This document shows positions 45,013-53,447 of a stretch of DNA of 64,000 nt, in pieces. Under the pieces are notes generated by a model. The model made no database searches. It was not told the DNA's origin and saw only the letters and a list, made by a program, of their open reading frames with translations. The DNA comes from Methylothermaceae bacterium (lineage in GTDB: Bacteria > Pseudomonadota > Gammaproteobacteria > Methylococcales > Methylothermaceae): NCBI GenBank assembly GCA_026981855.1, contig JALSIB010000016.1, forward strand, positions 18,742 to 82,741. The letters are read 5' to 3'. The position numbers were made by a program, and so were the translations under genes. Numbering within the stretch: position 1 is the first letter of the stretch; each line of letters begins with the position of its first letter.

Positions 45013-45540
45013 TCAGGCGGCCTGCTTTTGATCTCTCACGGCAGCCACGGTACGCACCAGTTTCGCGTGGGGCTCGGCCATCGTTCTCACCAGTTTCTCT
45101 ATGGGTGCCTTCATCACGGCCATCAGCATGCTGATCGCTTGCTCCTTGGTCGGCAGGCTTGCCAGCCGTTCCAGTTCTTCCGGACCGTAAAGCTTGCCTC
45201 CCACGGCAACCAATTTGGGCTTCAGATGCTCGTGCTCCTTGGAGAAATCCTTGATCACACGGGCAGCCGAACCCGGTTCCTCCAGTGAAAAAACCAATAG
45301 CAAAGGACCCACCAAGCCTTCATTCATGCAGGCATAGTCGGTCCCTTCCAGCGCTCTGCGCGCCAGCGTGTTTTTCACCACGCGAAGGTACACTTGTGAC
45401 TCCCGGGCCTTTTGACGCAACGCGGTCATCTCCGGCACCGTCAGCCCCCGATATTCAGCAGCCACTGCGGAATGGGCCTGTGCGGCGACAGAAGAGACCT
45501 CGGCAACGATTGCCTTTTTCTGTTCCAGTCTCAGTGCCAC
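45013..45540 (-). CDS. rplJ: 50S ribosomal protein L10
   Basis: 175 residues (165 in E. coli). MALRLEQKKAIVAEVSSVAA start, SQVYLRVVKNTLARRALEGT, and a C-terminal helix that carries L7/L12 dimers. The start is GTG with GGAGGTAA just upstream. It is probably feedback-regulated through the leader at 45541-45727. Confidence 0.96.
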   Translation of the reverse strand: MALRLEQKKAIVAEVSSVAAQAHSAVAAEYRGLTVPEMTALRQKARESQVYLRVVKNTLARRALEGTDYACMNEGLVGPLLLVFSLEEPGSAARVIKDFSKEHEHLKPKLVAVGGKLYGPEELERLASLPTKEQAISMLMAVMKAPIEKLVRTMAEPHAKLVRTVAAVRDQKQAA

Positions 45541-45727
45541 GTGTTACCTCCGTTCTACCCCCGATTATTACCGGGGCTTCTCTTCATGCACCCCCAAGAG
45601 GGGCACTCCCACGGCTCCCCGTCTCAGACCGACCGGTTCACCGTCTACGCAGGCCCGTAGAATTAAGCGCCATGATGGCACGCCTGCGGTCTTTGACGAT
45701 CACCGGCTACCCGGCAATCCCAAACTT
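45541..45727 (-). promoter_or_regulatory. Ribosomal protein L10 leader
   Basis: 187-base untranslated space between rplA and rplJ, the place of the L10 leader in bacteria where L10-L12 binds and represses translation. It contains GCCTGCGTAGACGGTGAACC, which resembles the conserved core. A GC-rich hairpin follows (CCCCTC/GGGGG region around 45585-45610) before the rplJ ribosome site. A covariance search would settle it. Confidence 0.72.
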
Positions 45728-46423
45728 TCAAATGTCCAGACTGGCTTTGTCCACCGTCAAACCAGGACCCATGGTGGTCGACAAGGCCACCTTCTTCATG
45801 TAGACCCCCTTGCTTGCCGCCGGCTTTGCTTTCTTGAGATCGGCAAGCAGCGCTTCGAGATTCTCGCGCAAGGCATTGACATCGAAATCGACCTTACCGA
45901 TGGTGCAGTGAATGATGCCAGCCTTGTCGGTGCGGTAACGAACCTGCCCCGATTTGGCATTTTTGACCGCCGCGGCCACGTCCGTCGTCACCGTTCCCAC
46001 CTTGGGGTTTGGCATCAGTCCCCGGGGGCCGAGAATCTGCCCCAGCTGACCCACGACACGCATGGCATCGGGGGTTGCGATCACCACATCGAAGTCCAGG
46101 TTTCCCTTCTTGACCTCTTCTGCCAAATCTTCCATCCCAACGATATCGGCTCCGGCTTCCTTTGCAGCCTCGGCATTCGCCCCCTGGGCAAACACCGCAA
46201 CCCTGACCGACTGCCCGGTACCATGGGGAAGAACGGTCGACCCCCTCACTACCTGATCGGATTTACGCGGATCCACCCCCAGGTTGACACTGACATCCAC
46301 CGACTCCCTGAACTTCACCGTGGACAGTTCCTTAAGCAGCTGCAAAGCCTCATCCACATTGTAGGATTTGACCGGATCCACCTTCTCGCGGATCATCTTC
46401 ATGCGTTTGGTCAGCTTGGCCAT
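45728..46423 (-). CDS. rplA: 50S ribosomal protein L1
   Basis: 231 residues from the ATG at 46423 (234 in E. coli). [20 protein letters not shown] start, [20 protein letters not shown] and [20 protein letters not shown]. It forms the mobile L1 stalk at the E site. In enterics L1 represses the rplKA message. The ATG overlaps the rplK stop by 1 base. Confidence 0.97.
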   Translation of the reverse strand: MAKLTKRMKMIREKVDPVKSYNVDEALQLLKELSTVKFRESVDVSVNLGVDPRKSDQVVRGSTVLPHGTGQSVRVAVFAQGANAEAAKEAGADIVGMEDLAEEVKKGNLDFDVVIATPDAMRVVGQLGQILGPRGLMPNPKVGTVTTDVAAAVKNAKSGQVRYRTDKAGIIHCTIGKVDFDVNALRENLEALLADLKKAKPAASKGVYMKKVALSTTMGPGLTVDKASLDI

Positions 46424-46854
46424 CACACACCCTCCACATCGATACCCATACTGCGCGCAGTCCCGGCGATCGTCCGCACCGCGGCGTCCATGTCAGCCGC
46501 TGTCAAATCGGGCTCCTTGACCTTGGCGATTTCCTCCAACTGCTCGCGCGTCACCGTGCCGATCTTGTCAAGATTCGGCACCGAACTACCCTTTTCCGCA
46601 CCCAACGCTTTTTTCAGCAGATAGGACGCAGGGGGCGTCTTGATGATGAAGGTAAAACTACGATCGTTGTAAACGGTGATGATCACCGGCAGGGGCAAGC
46701 CCTTCTCCATGCTCTGGGTCTGGGCATTGAACGCCTTACAGAATTCCATGATGTTCACCCCATGCTGACCCAACGCCGGACCTACCGGGGGACTGGGATT
46801 CGCCTCACCTGCCTTGACCTGTAGCTTGATGTAAGCTTCAACTTTCTTTGCCAT
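46423..46854 (-). CDS. rplK: 50S ribosomal protein L11
   Basis: 143 residues (142 in E. coli). [20 protein letters not shown] start, [16 protein letters not shown] and [17 protein letters not shown]. It binds the GTPase-associated 23S region and is needed for RelA activation; the proline-rich loop that thiostrepton meets is intact. 53 bases after nusG. Confidence 0.97.
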   Translation of the reverse strand: MAKKVEAYIKLQVKAGEANPSPPVGPALGQHGVNIMEFCKAFNAQTQSMEKGLPLPVIITVYNDRSFTFIIKTPPASYLLKKALGAEKGSSVPNLDKIGTVTREQLEEIAKVKEPDLTAADMDAAVRTIAGTARSMGIDVEGV

Positions 46855-46907
46855 GCTCTTTCTCTCCGTTTGGGTACCAGCGCCTCTCGGCTCCCCAGTA
46901 TTTCAGG

Positions 46908-47441
46908 TCAGACCTTTTCTACCTGACCAAAATCGAACTCTACCGGCGTCGACCTGCCGAAAATCAGCACCGACACCCGCAGCTTGTTTTTGTCGTAGTC
47001 GACTTCCTCGACCACACCATTGAAGTCCTTGAAGGGCCCCTCGATGATCCGCACCACCTCTCCCGGCTCAAACAGTACTTTGGGCTTGGGTTTGGTCAAG
47101 CCCTCCTCCACCCGCTCAAGGATCGCTTCCGCCTCCTTGTCGGATATGGGCGCCGGCTTCTCGGCAGTTCCGCCGATGAACCCCAATACATGCGGTACGC
47201 TGCGCACGAGATGCCAAGTCTCGTCGTTCATCTCCATCTGTACCAAAACATACCCTGGATAGAACTTGCGATCGGTCTTGCGGCGCTGCCCCATCCGCAT
47301 TTCAATCACTTCTTCCGTCGGTACCAGAATCTTGCCAAAGTATTTTTCCAGCCCCGCCTGCTTGATTCTCTCTTCCAGTGAGCGTTTTACCTGATTCTCA
47401 TAATTGGAATAGGCATGCACCACATACCAACGCATCGCCAT
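46908..47441 (-). CDS. nusG: Transcription termination/antitermination factor NusG
   Basis: 177 residues (181 in E. coli). NGN domain with [20 protein letters not shown] and [13 protein letters not shown], then a KOW domain [19 protein letters not shown]. It binds the polymerase clamp and links to Rho or to S10 (rpsJ). AGGAGG lies 10 bases before the ATG. 6 bases after secE. Confidence 0.97.
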   Translation of the reverse strand: MAMRWYVVHAYSNYENQVKRSLEERIKQAGLEKYFGKILVPTEEVIEMRMGQRRKTDRKFYPGYVLVQMEMNDETWHLVRSVPHVLGFIGGTAEKPAPISDKEAEAILERVEEGLTKPKPKVLFEPGEVVRIIEGPFKDFNGVVEEVDYDKNKLRVSVLIFGRSTPVEFDFGQVEKV

Positions 47442-47447
47442 CTGCCA

Positions 47448-47834
47448 TCAACCTCCTTGCCCGGTCAGCAAACGCACCAGCCAGAGGAACAGGGAATCCA
47501 ACATCCACAAAAGCAGCCCGACGATAACCACCATGACCACCACCATCAATGTGGTATGCATAGTCTCCTGGCGGGTTGGCCACACGACCTTGCGCAGTTC
47601 CACTCTTGCCAACTGAAAGAAACCCCAAAACGCCTTACCATAAGACGAGGTCAAGAACACGGCGCAGGAGGCGATGGCAACAGCGACCAAAGCCAGGGTT
47701 CTATACAGCAGAGAGTACTCGACATAGACATAAAACCCCACCACACCGGCAGCCAGCAAGGCCAGGGCAATCACCAGTTTGACGGAATCGAAAACCGAAG
47801 CTGTCGACTCTGTAGAATTCGCGTGTGCTGTCAT
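47448..47834 (-). CDS. secE: Preprotein translocase subunit SecE
   Basis: 128 residues from the ATG at 47834. Three hydrophobic helices as in the enterobacterial long form, with the conserved amphipathic segment RVELRKVVWPTRQETMHTTL before the last membrane span. It clamps SecY in the inner membrane. A longer open frame reaches into the tRNA-Trp gene and is not the start. Confidence 0.94.
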   Translation of the reverse strand: MTAHANSTESTASVFDSVKLVIALALLAAGVVGFYVYVEYSLLYRTLALVAVAIASCAVFLTSSYGKAFWGFFQLARVELRKVVWPTRQETMHTTLMVVVMVVIVGLLLWMLDSLFLWLVRLLTGQGG

Positions 47835-47882
47835 GAAACTAAACCTGGTCCAGGTGGGAGAGGAAATGCATGCAAACAAAAA

Positions 47883-47958
47883 TGGCAGGCCAGGAGGGAC
47901 TCGAACCCCCAACCTGCGGTTTTGGAGACCGCTGCTCTACCAATTGAGCTACTGACCT
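47883..47958 (-). tRNA. trpT: tRNA-Trp (anticodon CCA)
   Basis: 76 bases including an encoded CCA end. Acceptor stem AGGTCAG/CTGGCCT, D-loop AGCTCAATTGGTAGAGC, anticodon loop CTCCAAA with CCA, and T-arm GGGGGTTCGAGTCCCTC. Lies between tuf copy 2 and secE, its usual place in gammaproteobacteria. Confidence 0.97.
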
Positions 47959-47973
47959 GTAATCTAATCAATC

Positions 47974-47999
47974 GCGGGCACCAGTCCTGCGGCACCCGC
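47974..47999 (-). other. Stem-loop between tuf copy 2 and tRNA-Trp
   Basis: 9-base stem with two G-U pairs (47999-47991 with 47982-47974) and an 8-base loop, without a T-run. Could stabilise the tuf mRNA 3' end or guide tRNA processing; it is not a proper terminator. Confidence 0.5.
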
Positions 48000-48021
48000 A
48001 ACATTCACTATAACCCCAATA

Positions 48022-49215
48022 CTCACTCAATGATTTTCGCGACCACGCCGGCCCCGACGGTTCGACCACCTTCACGGATGGCAAAACGCAGTCCTTCTTC
48101 CATCGCGATCGGGTTGATCAGCTTCACCGTGACCTTCACATTGTCGCCAGGCATCACCATCTCAACCCCTTCCGGCAGTTCCACCGATCCGGTCACGTCC
48201 GTGGTACGGAAGTAGAATTGGGGACGGTAGCCGTTGAAGAACGGCGTGTGACGGCCGCCTTCTTCCTTCGACAGAACGTACACTTCCGCTTCAAAGTGCG
48301 TATGCGGGGTAATCGTTCCAGGCTGCGCCAGAACCTGACCACGCTCAACTTCGTCACGCTTGGTACCACGCAGCAGCACCCCCACGTTGTCCCCGGCAAC
48401 CCCTTCATCCAGAAGTTTGCGGAACATCTCTACCCCGGTCACCGTGGTCTTGGTCGTCGGCCGGATCCCGACAATCTCAACTTCGTCTCCCACCGCCACC
48501 TTGCCGCGTTCGATTCGTCCGGTCACCACCGTCCCCCGACCAGAAATCGAGAAAACGTCTTCGATCGGCATCAGGAACGGCTGGTCAATGGGGCGCTCGG
48601 GCTCGGGGATGTATTCGTCCATCGACTCCATCAGCTTCAGGATCGAGGGCACCCCAATGTCGCTCTGGTCCCCTTCCAGGGCTTTCAGCGCGCTGCCAAT
48701 CACCACCGGTACGTCGTCTCCGGGAAATTCATATTGGCTCAGAAGCTCCCGCACTTCCATTTCCACCAGCTCTAGCAGCTCTTCGTCGTCCACCATGTCG
48801 GCTTTGTTCAGGTAGACCACGATGCAGGGCACACCCACCTGACGGGCCAGCAGGATGTGTTCCCGGGTCTGCGGCATCGGGCCGTCGGCCGCCGATACCA
48901 CCAGAATCGCACCGTCCATCTGCGCCGCCCCGGTGATCATGTTCTTCACGTAGTCAGCATGGCCAGGACAGTCAACGTGGGCGTAGTGGCGCTTCGCCGT
49001 CTCGTATTCCACGTGCGCCGTCGCAATCGTGATCCCGCGCTCGCGTTCTTCCGGTGCGTTGTCAATCTGTCCGTAATCCTTGAACTCCGCACCCTGAAAA
49101 TGATCCGCCGACACCTTCGTCAAGGCCGCCGTCAGCGTCGTCTTCCCATGGTCCACGTGCCCAATCGTCCCCACATTGACATGCGGCTTCGTCCGCTCAA
49201 ATTTCTGCTTGGCCA
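48022..49215. repeat. tuf duplication, copy 2
   Basis: Counterpart of 31440-32633, same orientation, 16,582 bases away. The flanks are unrelated on both sides, so the shared block is the coding region only. Confidence 0.9.
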
Positions 49216-49216
49216 T
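48023..49216 (-). CDS. tufB: Elongation factor Tu, copy 2 (tRNA operon)
   Basis: 397-residue EF-Tu, identical in protein sequence to copy 1 at 31441-32634. This copy starts with ATG where copy 1 has GTG. AGAGGATTTG upstream provides a ribosome site. It lies downstream of tRNA-Thr, as tufB does in enterics, so it is probably processed from a tRNA-tuf transcript started at 49614-49642. Confidence 0.98.
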   Translation of the reverse strand: MAKQKFERTKPHVNVGTIGHVDHGKTTLTAALTKVSADHFQGAEFKDYGQIDNAPEERERGITIATAHVEYETAKRHYAHVDCPGHADYVKNMITGAAQMDGAILVVSAADGPMPQTREHILLARQVGVPCIVVYLNKADMVDDEELLELVEMEVRELLSQYEFPGDDVPVVIGSALKALEGDQSDIGVPSILKLMESMDEYIPEPERPIDQPFLMPIEDVFSISGRGTVVTGRIERGKVAVGDEVEIVGIRPTTKTTVTGVEMFRKLLDEGVAGDNVGVLLRGTKRDEVERGQVLAQPGTITPHTHFEAEVYVLSKEEGGRHTPFFNGYRPQFYFRTTDVTGSVELPEGVEMVMPGDNVKVTVKLINPIAMEEGLRFAIREGGRTVGAGVVAKIIE

Positions 49217-49265
49217 TAGAACAAATCCTCTTATTCGCTGCTCTGCCGTCTCAAAACAAAAACAA

Positions 49266-49341
<76 letters not shown>

Positions 49342-49350
49342 CTGTGATCT

Positions 49351-49411
49351 CAGATAACAGATGTCAGAAATCAGAAGAACAACCATCTTTCGAGCCCTGA
49401 CATCTGCCATC
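49351..49411. repeat. CAGA heptad repeat with inverted partial copy between tRNA genes
   Basis: Four tandem heptads each begin with CAGA (49351, 49358, 49365, 49372). The segment CAGATGTCAG at 49358-49367 has a perfect 10-base inverted copy at 49397-49406, extended by a GAT/ATC pair. It lies between tRNA-Gly and tRNA-Thr, inside a presumed tRNA-tuf transcript. Confidence 0.65.
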
Positions 49412-49416
49412 TATCT

Positions 49417-49490
<74 letters not shown>

Positions 49491-49509
49491 GCATCCTTTT
49501 CCCGATACT

Positions 49510-49594
49510 TGGTGGAGGGGGGAGGATTCGAACCTCCGAAGGCTGAGCCGCCAGATTTACAGTCTGGTCCCTTTGACCGCTCGGGAACCCCTCC
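49510..49594 (-). tRNA. tyrU: tRNA-Tyr (anticodon GTA)
   Basis: 85 bases with encoded CCA and a long variable arm typical of class II tRNA. Anticodon stem CCAGA/TCTGG around CTGTAAA gives GTA. First gene of the tRNA-tuf transcript. Confidence 0.97.
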
Positions 49595-49613
49595 TGCATA
49601 TAAAGAGCGAGAT

Positions 49614-49642
49614 ATTCTTTACGATTTAACCACCCATGTCAA
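49614..49642 (-). promoter_or_regulatory. Promoter of the tRNA-Tyr/Gly/Thr-tuf operon
   Basis: Minus-strand TTGACA (49642-49637) and AAGAAT (49619-49614) with 17 bases between. The likely start near 49607 is only about 13 bases before the tRNA-Tyr 5' end, as usual for stable RNA genes. Confidence 0.78.
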
Positions 49643-49662
49643 CTGGTGAACCGTGATTTTTT

Positions 49663-50238
49663 TCATGACCGGGCATGCAGGCAAGTCATGGCCTTCTCCA
49701 CCCCCTCATCGAGCAGAACCGGCAAAGCATCCGCCGCTTTCACGATCGCATCACGAATGGCGTCCAATTCCTCACCGCCAGGCATCCCCAGCACATAGTC
49801 GGTCACGCTTCCATGAAGGGGGCGACCGATACCGATCCGCAGACGGAGAAATTCCCGCGCGCCCAAATACTCGATAATACTGCGAAGCCCATTATGCCCC
49901 CCATGACCGCCACCTGCTTTCAACCTCACCATCCCAGGCCCGAAATCGAGTTCGTCATGAGCCACCAGCATCTCCTTGGGAGCGACACGATAGTAGCGGC
50001 ACACCGACGACACAGGGCCGCCACTGAGATTCATGAACTTACCGGGCTTGAACAATCTGATCGACTCGCCCCGCCAACTGAACTGCCCAACCCAGCCGGC
50101 GAACTTTTCATTCCAGCTCATTCCGACACCGAAGCGGTCGCACAGCTCATCTATAAACCAGAACCCGGCATTATGCCGGGTTCTCGCATACCGTTGCCCG
50201 GGGTTTCCCAACCCCACCAGCAAAGAAAGCCGACTCAA
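49663..50238 (-). CDS. pth: Peptidyl-tRNA hydrolase
   Basis: 191 residues. Frees tRNA from dropped-off peptidyl-tRNA. SLLVGLGNPGQRYARTRHNA holds the catalytic His and FMNLSG the substrate site; the lid region AHDELDFGPGMVRLKAGGGH GGHNGLRS is present. The start overlaps the rplY stop by 4 bases. It is the last gene of the prs-rplY-pth group. Confidence 0.96.
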   Translation of the reverse strand: MSRLSLLVGLGNPGQRYARTRHNAGFWFIDELCDRFGVGMSWNEKFAGWVGQFSWRGESIRLFKPGKFMNLSGGPVSSVCRYYRVAPKEMLVAHDELDFGPGMVRLKAGGGHGGHNGLRSIIEYLGAREFLRLRIGIGRPLHGSVTDYVLGMPGGEELDAIRDAIVKAADALPVLLDEGVEKAMTCLHARS

Positions 50239-50867
50239 GCCTCTTCTTCGCCTTCCGCCTCGCCCTGCCCGCCTTCCTCTGTCTGCGGACCCGTCCGGGC
50301 GGCCTGGATGAGCACAACCGGCGCATCGTTGCCATGCATCAATTCGACAACCTTGACACCTTCCGGAAGCTTCAATTCCGACAAATGGATCGATTCCCCC
50401 AAATCCAGATCGGCCAAATCGACTTCGATGAACTCCGGCAGATTCCCAGGCAGACAGGCGACCTCCACTTCCACCTGAGCGTGAGTCACCACCCCACCCT
50501 TCTTCACCCCAACCGAGACATCCTCATTGAGGAAATGCAGCGGAACATGAACCCGAATCTCTTCATCGGCGACGATTCGCTGGAAATCCAGATGCAAAAC
50601 CGATTCCTTGCTGGGATGACGTTGCACTTCTTTCAATACCGCCTGAACAGGCTCCTGCCCCTCGATCTTGATCAGGAGGATGTGAGAATACACCGCCTCG
50701 TTTTCCAGATTTTTGTCCACCTGAGGTTTCGACAGCGTCAAGGCCACCGGTTCTTTGTGGGCGCCGTACAACACTCCGGGAATCTTCAACTCCCGGCGCA
50801 AGGCCCGCGCCGGGCGGGTTCCTGTTCTTGACCGCAATTCAGCGTCAAACTCAAAACTCGCTTCCAT
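50235..50867 (-). CDS. rplY: 50S ribosomal protein L25/general stress protein Ctc
   Basis: 210 residues from the ATG at 50867, with GGAG 9 bases upstream. This is the long two-domain (TL5/CTC) form, twice the size of E. coli L25. The N domain binds 5S rRNA (RELKIPGVLYGAHKEPVALT). The C domain is a beta-barrel with an acidic Glu/Gly tail. 17 bases after the prs stop. Confidence 0.94.
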   Translation of the reverse strand: MEASFEFDAELRSRTGTRPARALRRELKIPGVLYGAHKEPVALTLSKPQVDKNLENEAVYSHILLIKIEGQEPVQAVLKEVQRHPSKESVLHLDFQRIVADEEIRVHVPLHFLNEDVSVGVKKGGVVTHAQVEVEVACLPGNLPEFIEVDLADLDLGESIHLSELKLPEGVKVVELMHGNDAPVVLIQAARTGPQTEEGGQGEAEGEEEA

Positions 50868-50884
50868 CTTCAAAGCTCCATCAT

Positions 50885-51835
50885 TCAATCAACATACAAG
50901 GAACTGACAGACTCACCCACCGCAATGCGCCGTATCGTCTCAGCCAGCATATCCGCCACACTCAGCTGGCGGATTTTGTCACAGCTCCGGGCGTCAGAAC
51001 GCAACGGAATCGTATCGGTGACCACCAGCTCATCCAATACAGAAGCAGAGATATTGTCCACCGCCGGCCCGGAGAGAATCGGATGAGTGCAATAAGCCAC
51101 CACTCTCACCGCCCCTTCCTCCTTCAGGGCCGCAGCCGCCTGGCACAAGGTACCGGCGGTATCAACCAGATCATCAACCAGAATACAGGTTCGCCCCGCC
51201 ACATCACCGATGATGTTCATCACCCGCGCCTCGTTGGCCCGCGGCCGGCGCTTGTCGATGATGGCCAGATCCGCATCGCCAAGACGCTTGGCCAAAGCCC
51301 TGGCCCTCACCACTCCCCCTACATCGGGCGAAACCACGATCTGATCCAAATACTTCTGACGCCAGATGTCACCCAACAAAAGCGGGGAAGCATATACGTT
51401 GTCCACCGGGATATCGAAGAAGCCCTGCACCTGATCGGCATGCAGATCCACTGTCAAAAGACGATCGACCCCGGACGCACCAATCATCTTGGCCACCAGC
51501 TTGGCCGTGATCGGCACCCTGGCCGAACGCGCCCGTCGGTCCTGGCGCGCATACCCCAAATAAGGGATGACAGCGGTGATCGTACCTGCCGATGCCCGCC
51601 GCAGCGCATCCACGATCACCAGCAGCTCCATCAAATTGTCATGGGGCATATGGGTGGACTGGATGACGAAGATCTCCCGCCCCCTCACATGCTCCTCGAT
51701 TTCCACCGCGATCTCGCCATCGCTGAATCGGCCAACAGAGGCCAACCCCATCCTCATATTGAGCCGATTTACGATACTCTCAGCCAAAGGAAGATTGGCG
51801 TTGCCGCTGAATACCATGAAGCTCGCATCATTCAT
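50885..51835 (-). CDS. prs: Ribose-phosphate pyrophosphokinase
   Basis: 316 residues from the ATG at 51835 (315 in E. coli), with AAGGTG 6 bases upstream. Makes PRPP from ribose 5-phosphate and ATP for purine, pyrimidine, histidine, tryptophan and NAD synthesis. Shows [17 protein letters not shown] and the PRPP loop [18 protein letters not shown]. Lies directly after tRNA-Gln; a longer frame would run through the tRNA and is rejected. Confidence 0.97.
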   Translation of the reverse strand: MNDASFMVFSGNANLPLAESIVNRLNMRMGLASVGRFSDGEIAVEIEEHVRGREIFVIQSTHMPHDNLMELLVIVDALRRASAGTITAVIPYLGYARQDRRARSARVPITAKLVAKMIGASGVDRLLTVDLHADQVQGFFDIPVDNVYASPLLLGDIWRQKYLDQIVVSPDVGGVVRARALAKRLGDADLAIIDKRRPRANEARVMNIIGDVAGRTCILVDDLVDTAGTLCQAAAALKEEGAVRVVAYCTHPILSGPAVDNISASVLDELVVTDTIPLRSDARSCDKIRQLSVADMLAETIRRIAVGESVSSLYVD

Positions 51836-51879
51836 GCGATCACCTTCGGCTTGTCGATCACAGGTGGGAATCTCACATA

Positions 51880-51954
51880 TGGCTGGGGCGCCAGGATTCG
51901 AACCTGGGTATGCGGGGATCAAAACCCCGTGCCTTACCACTTGGCGACGCCCCA
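51880..51954 (-). tRNA. glnX: tRNA-Gln (anticodon TTG)
   Basis: 75 bases with encoded CCA. Acceptor TGGGGCG/CGCCCCA, anticodon loop TTTTGAT giving TTG, T-arm CCAGGTTCGAATCCTGG. Placed between ispE and prs, as in pseudomonads and relatives. Confidence 0.97.
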
Positions 51955-51973
51955 TTCAACACTTTAACGCAAA

Positions 51974-52825
51974 TTACAACCCAGCCAGCCTCTCCAGCAA
52001 TGGAGAGCGATTTCTCCCCTTCGCCACGTAGAGCCGCCAATTCCGACCCAAATCGGCAGCCGCCGTCCGCGCTTCCTCTTCCGCCTCAAACGAAGCATAC
52101 ACACAGGCGCCGGTTCCGGTCATACGCGCCTCACCGAATCGCGACAGATCGGCCAGCGCGCGATCGACCTCCGGAAACAAGCGCCGCACAACCGGGAGGC
52201 AATCATTGACCTGCAATCCCGCAAGAAAGTCGGTTATTTTGGCAGGGGGGTTATGCCTTGTCAAATCCTCGGCAGCAAAAACCTCAGCCGTCGACACATG
52301 ACAGGAAGGAATCAACACCAGATACCACGGCTGCGGCAACTCCAGTGGCGTTAATGCTTCACCAACCCCTTCGGCCCAGGCGGCGACCCCCTTGACGAAT
52401 ACCGGGACATCCGCCCCCAATTGCAGACCCAGGTCGATCAGCTGGGACTCCTTCAACCCCAATTGCCATAAGGCATTCAGCGCCACCAGCACCGTCGCCG
52501 CATCGGAACTGCCACCCCCCAACCCGCCCCCCATGGGTAGGCGTTTGTCCACCGAGATCCTCACCCCCTGGCGAATACCGGCGACTTTTTGCAACAATCG
52601 CACCGCACGGACCGTCAAGTCCGCCTCCGGCGGCACACCTGGCAAAGGATTGACCAGTTCCACCCGCCCCCCATCGAGCCAGGAAAAATCGATCCAGTCA
52701 CACAGATCGATGAACTGAAAAACCGTTTGCAACAAATGATAACCATCCCCGCGCTGTCCGACGATGCGCAGCATCAGATTCAACTTCGCCGGCGCCGGCC
52801 AACGTTCAAGCGCTCCTGGATTCAA
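51974..52825 (-). CDS. ispE: 4-diphosphocytidyl-2-C-methyl-D-erythritol kinase
   Basis: 283 residues. GHMP-family kinase of the non-mevalonate isoprenoid pathway. It has WPAPAKLNLMLRIVGQRGDG YH near the N-terminus and the ATP loop PMGGGLGGGSSDAATVL. I chose the TTG at 52825, which has GGGAG 7 bases upstream and gives a family-like N-terminus. A TTG 7 codons earlier has no ribosome site. It overlaps the lolB 3' end by 20 bases. Confidence 0.93.
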   Translation of the reverse strand: MNPGALERWPAPAKLNLMLRIVGQRGDGYHLLQTVFQFIDLCDWIDFSWLDGGRVELVNPLPGVPPEADLTVRAVRLLQKVAGIRQGVRISVDKRLPMGGGLGGGSSDAATVLVALNALWQLGLKESQLIDLGLQLGADVPVFVKGVAAWAEGVGEALTPLELPQPWYLVLIPSCHVSTAEVFAAEDLTRHNPPAKITDFLAGLQVNDCLPVVRRLFPEVDRALADLSRFGEARMTGTGACVYASFEAEEEARTAAADLGRNWRLYVAKGRNRSPLLERLAGL

Positions 52826-53447
52826 CCCCTGTCTCCCATCGATCAATAATCAATTTGACCCGTACGCCACCCGGGCCGTTCATGATCAGTTTCGCCGGCA
52901 GCACGCCTGAATCGACACGCCGATAACGCGGATACTCGATGCGCCATCCGGCCTGCGACAGAACGCTCAAGCGTCGGCCGGGGCCATATTGCAGGCGCGC
53001 GGGACCTGGCGCCGGCATCCCCAGAACCCAGAAATGAAGCTTGCCCAAAGGCACCGCAACCCCAAGGAGCCGGCGCAACAAAACCTCCGGATGATTGGAT
53101 TCCTGCACTTGTCCATCGTGCCGCGTAAGCCGGATTCTATCCGGCCATACCTCCACCACCACGCCCCCCTGACCAAGGGGGCCGGAGATCTTCAATGCAT
53201 CATGTCCCGGCCGGTACCGCCAGCGCAAACTCCCGTGCCAACTGTCATCGCTCCCCTGCACCCCGATCCGGCCACGCAGCGCCCACCCTTTCCTTTGGAT
53301 GGCGGCCAGCCATCGTTCCTCGTTCTGGCTGACCTCCGGAACAACGGATGGCTTGAACAAGGCACAACCATCCAGCCCGGCGAACAGCAGGCACAAAAAA
53401 AGAAAAGGAAATTTCCGCTCAGGCGCGAAAAGCCCGCTTCTCCTCAC
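52806..53447 (-). CDS. lolB: Outer-membrane lipoprotein LolB
   Basis: 213 residues. Receives lipoproteins from LolA and inserts them into the outer membrane. Leader FPFLFLCLLFAGLDGC with lipidated Cys about 28; mature part has WALRGRIGVQGSDDSWHGSL and LLGVAVPLGKLHFWVLG, typical of LolB. The start is GTG, overlapping the preceding TPR gene by 4 bases (GTGA). Confidence 0.9.
   Translation of the reverse strand: MRRSGLFAPERKFPFLFLCLLFAGLDGCALFKPSVVPEVSQNEERWLAAIQRKGWALRGRIGVQGSDDSWHGSLRWRYRPGHDALKISGPLGQGGVVVEVWPDRIRLTRHDGQVQESNHPEVLLRRLLGVAVPLGKLHFWVLGMPAPGPARLQYGPGRRLSVLSQAGWRIEYPRYRRVDSGVLPAKLIMNGPGGVRVKLIIDRWETGVESRSA

Noticed and set aside
51836..51955. Longer prs frame running through tRNA-Gln
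   Set aside because: It would translate the tRNA gene; the ATG at 51835 has a good ribosome site and the family N-terminus.
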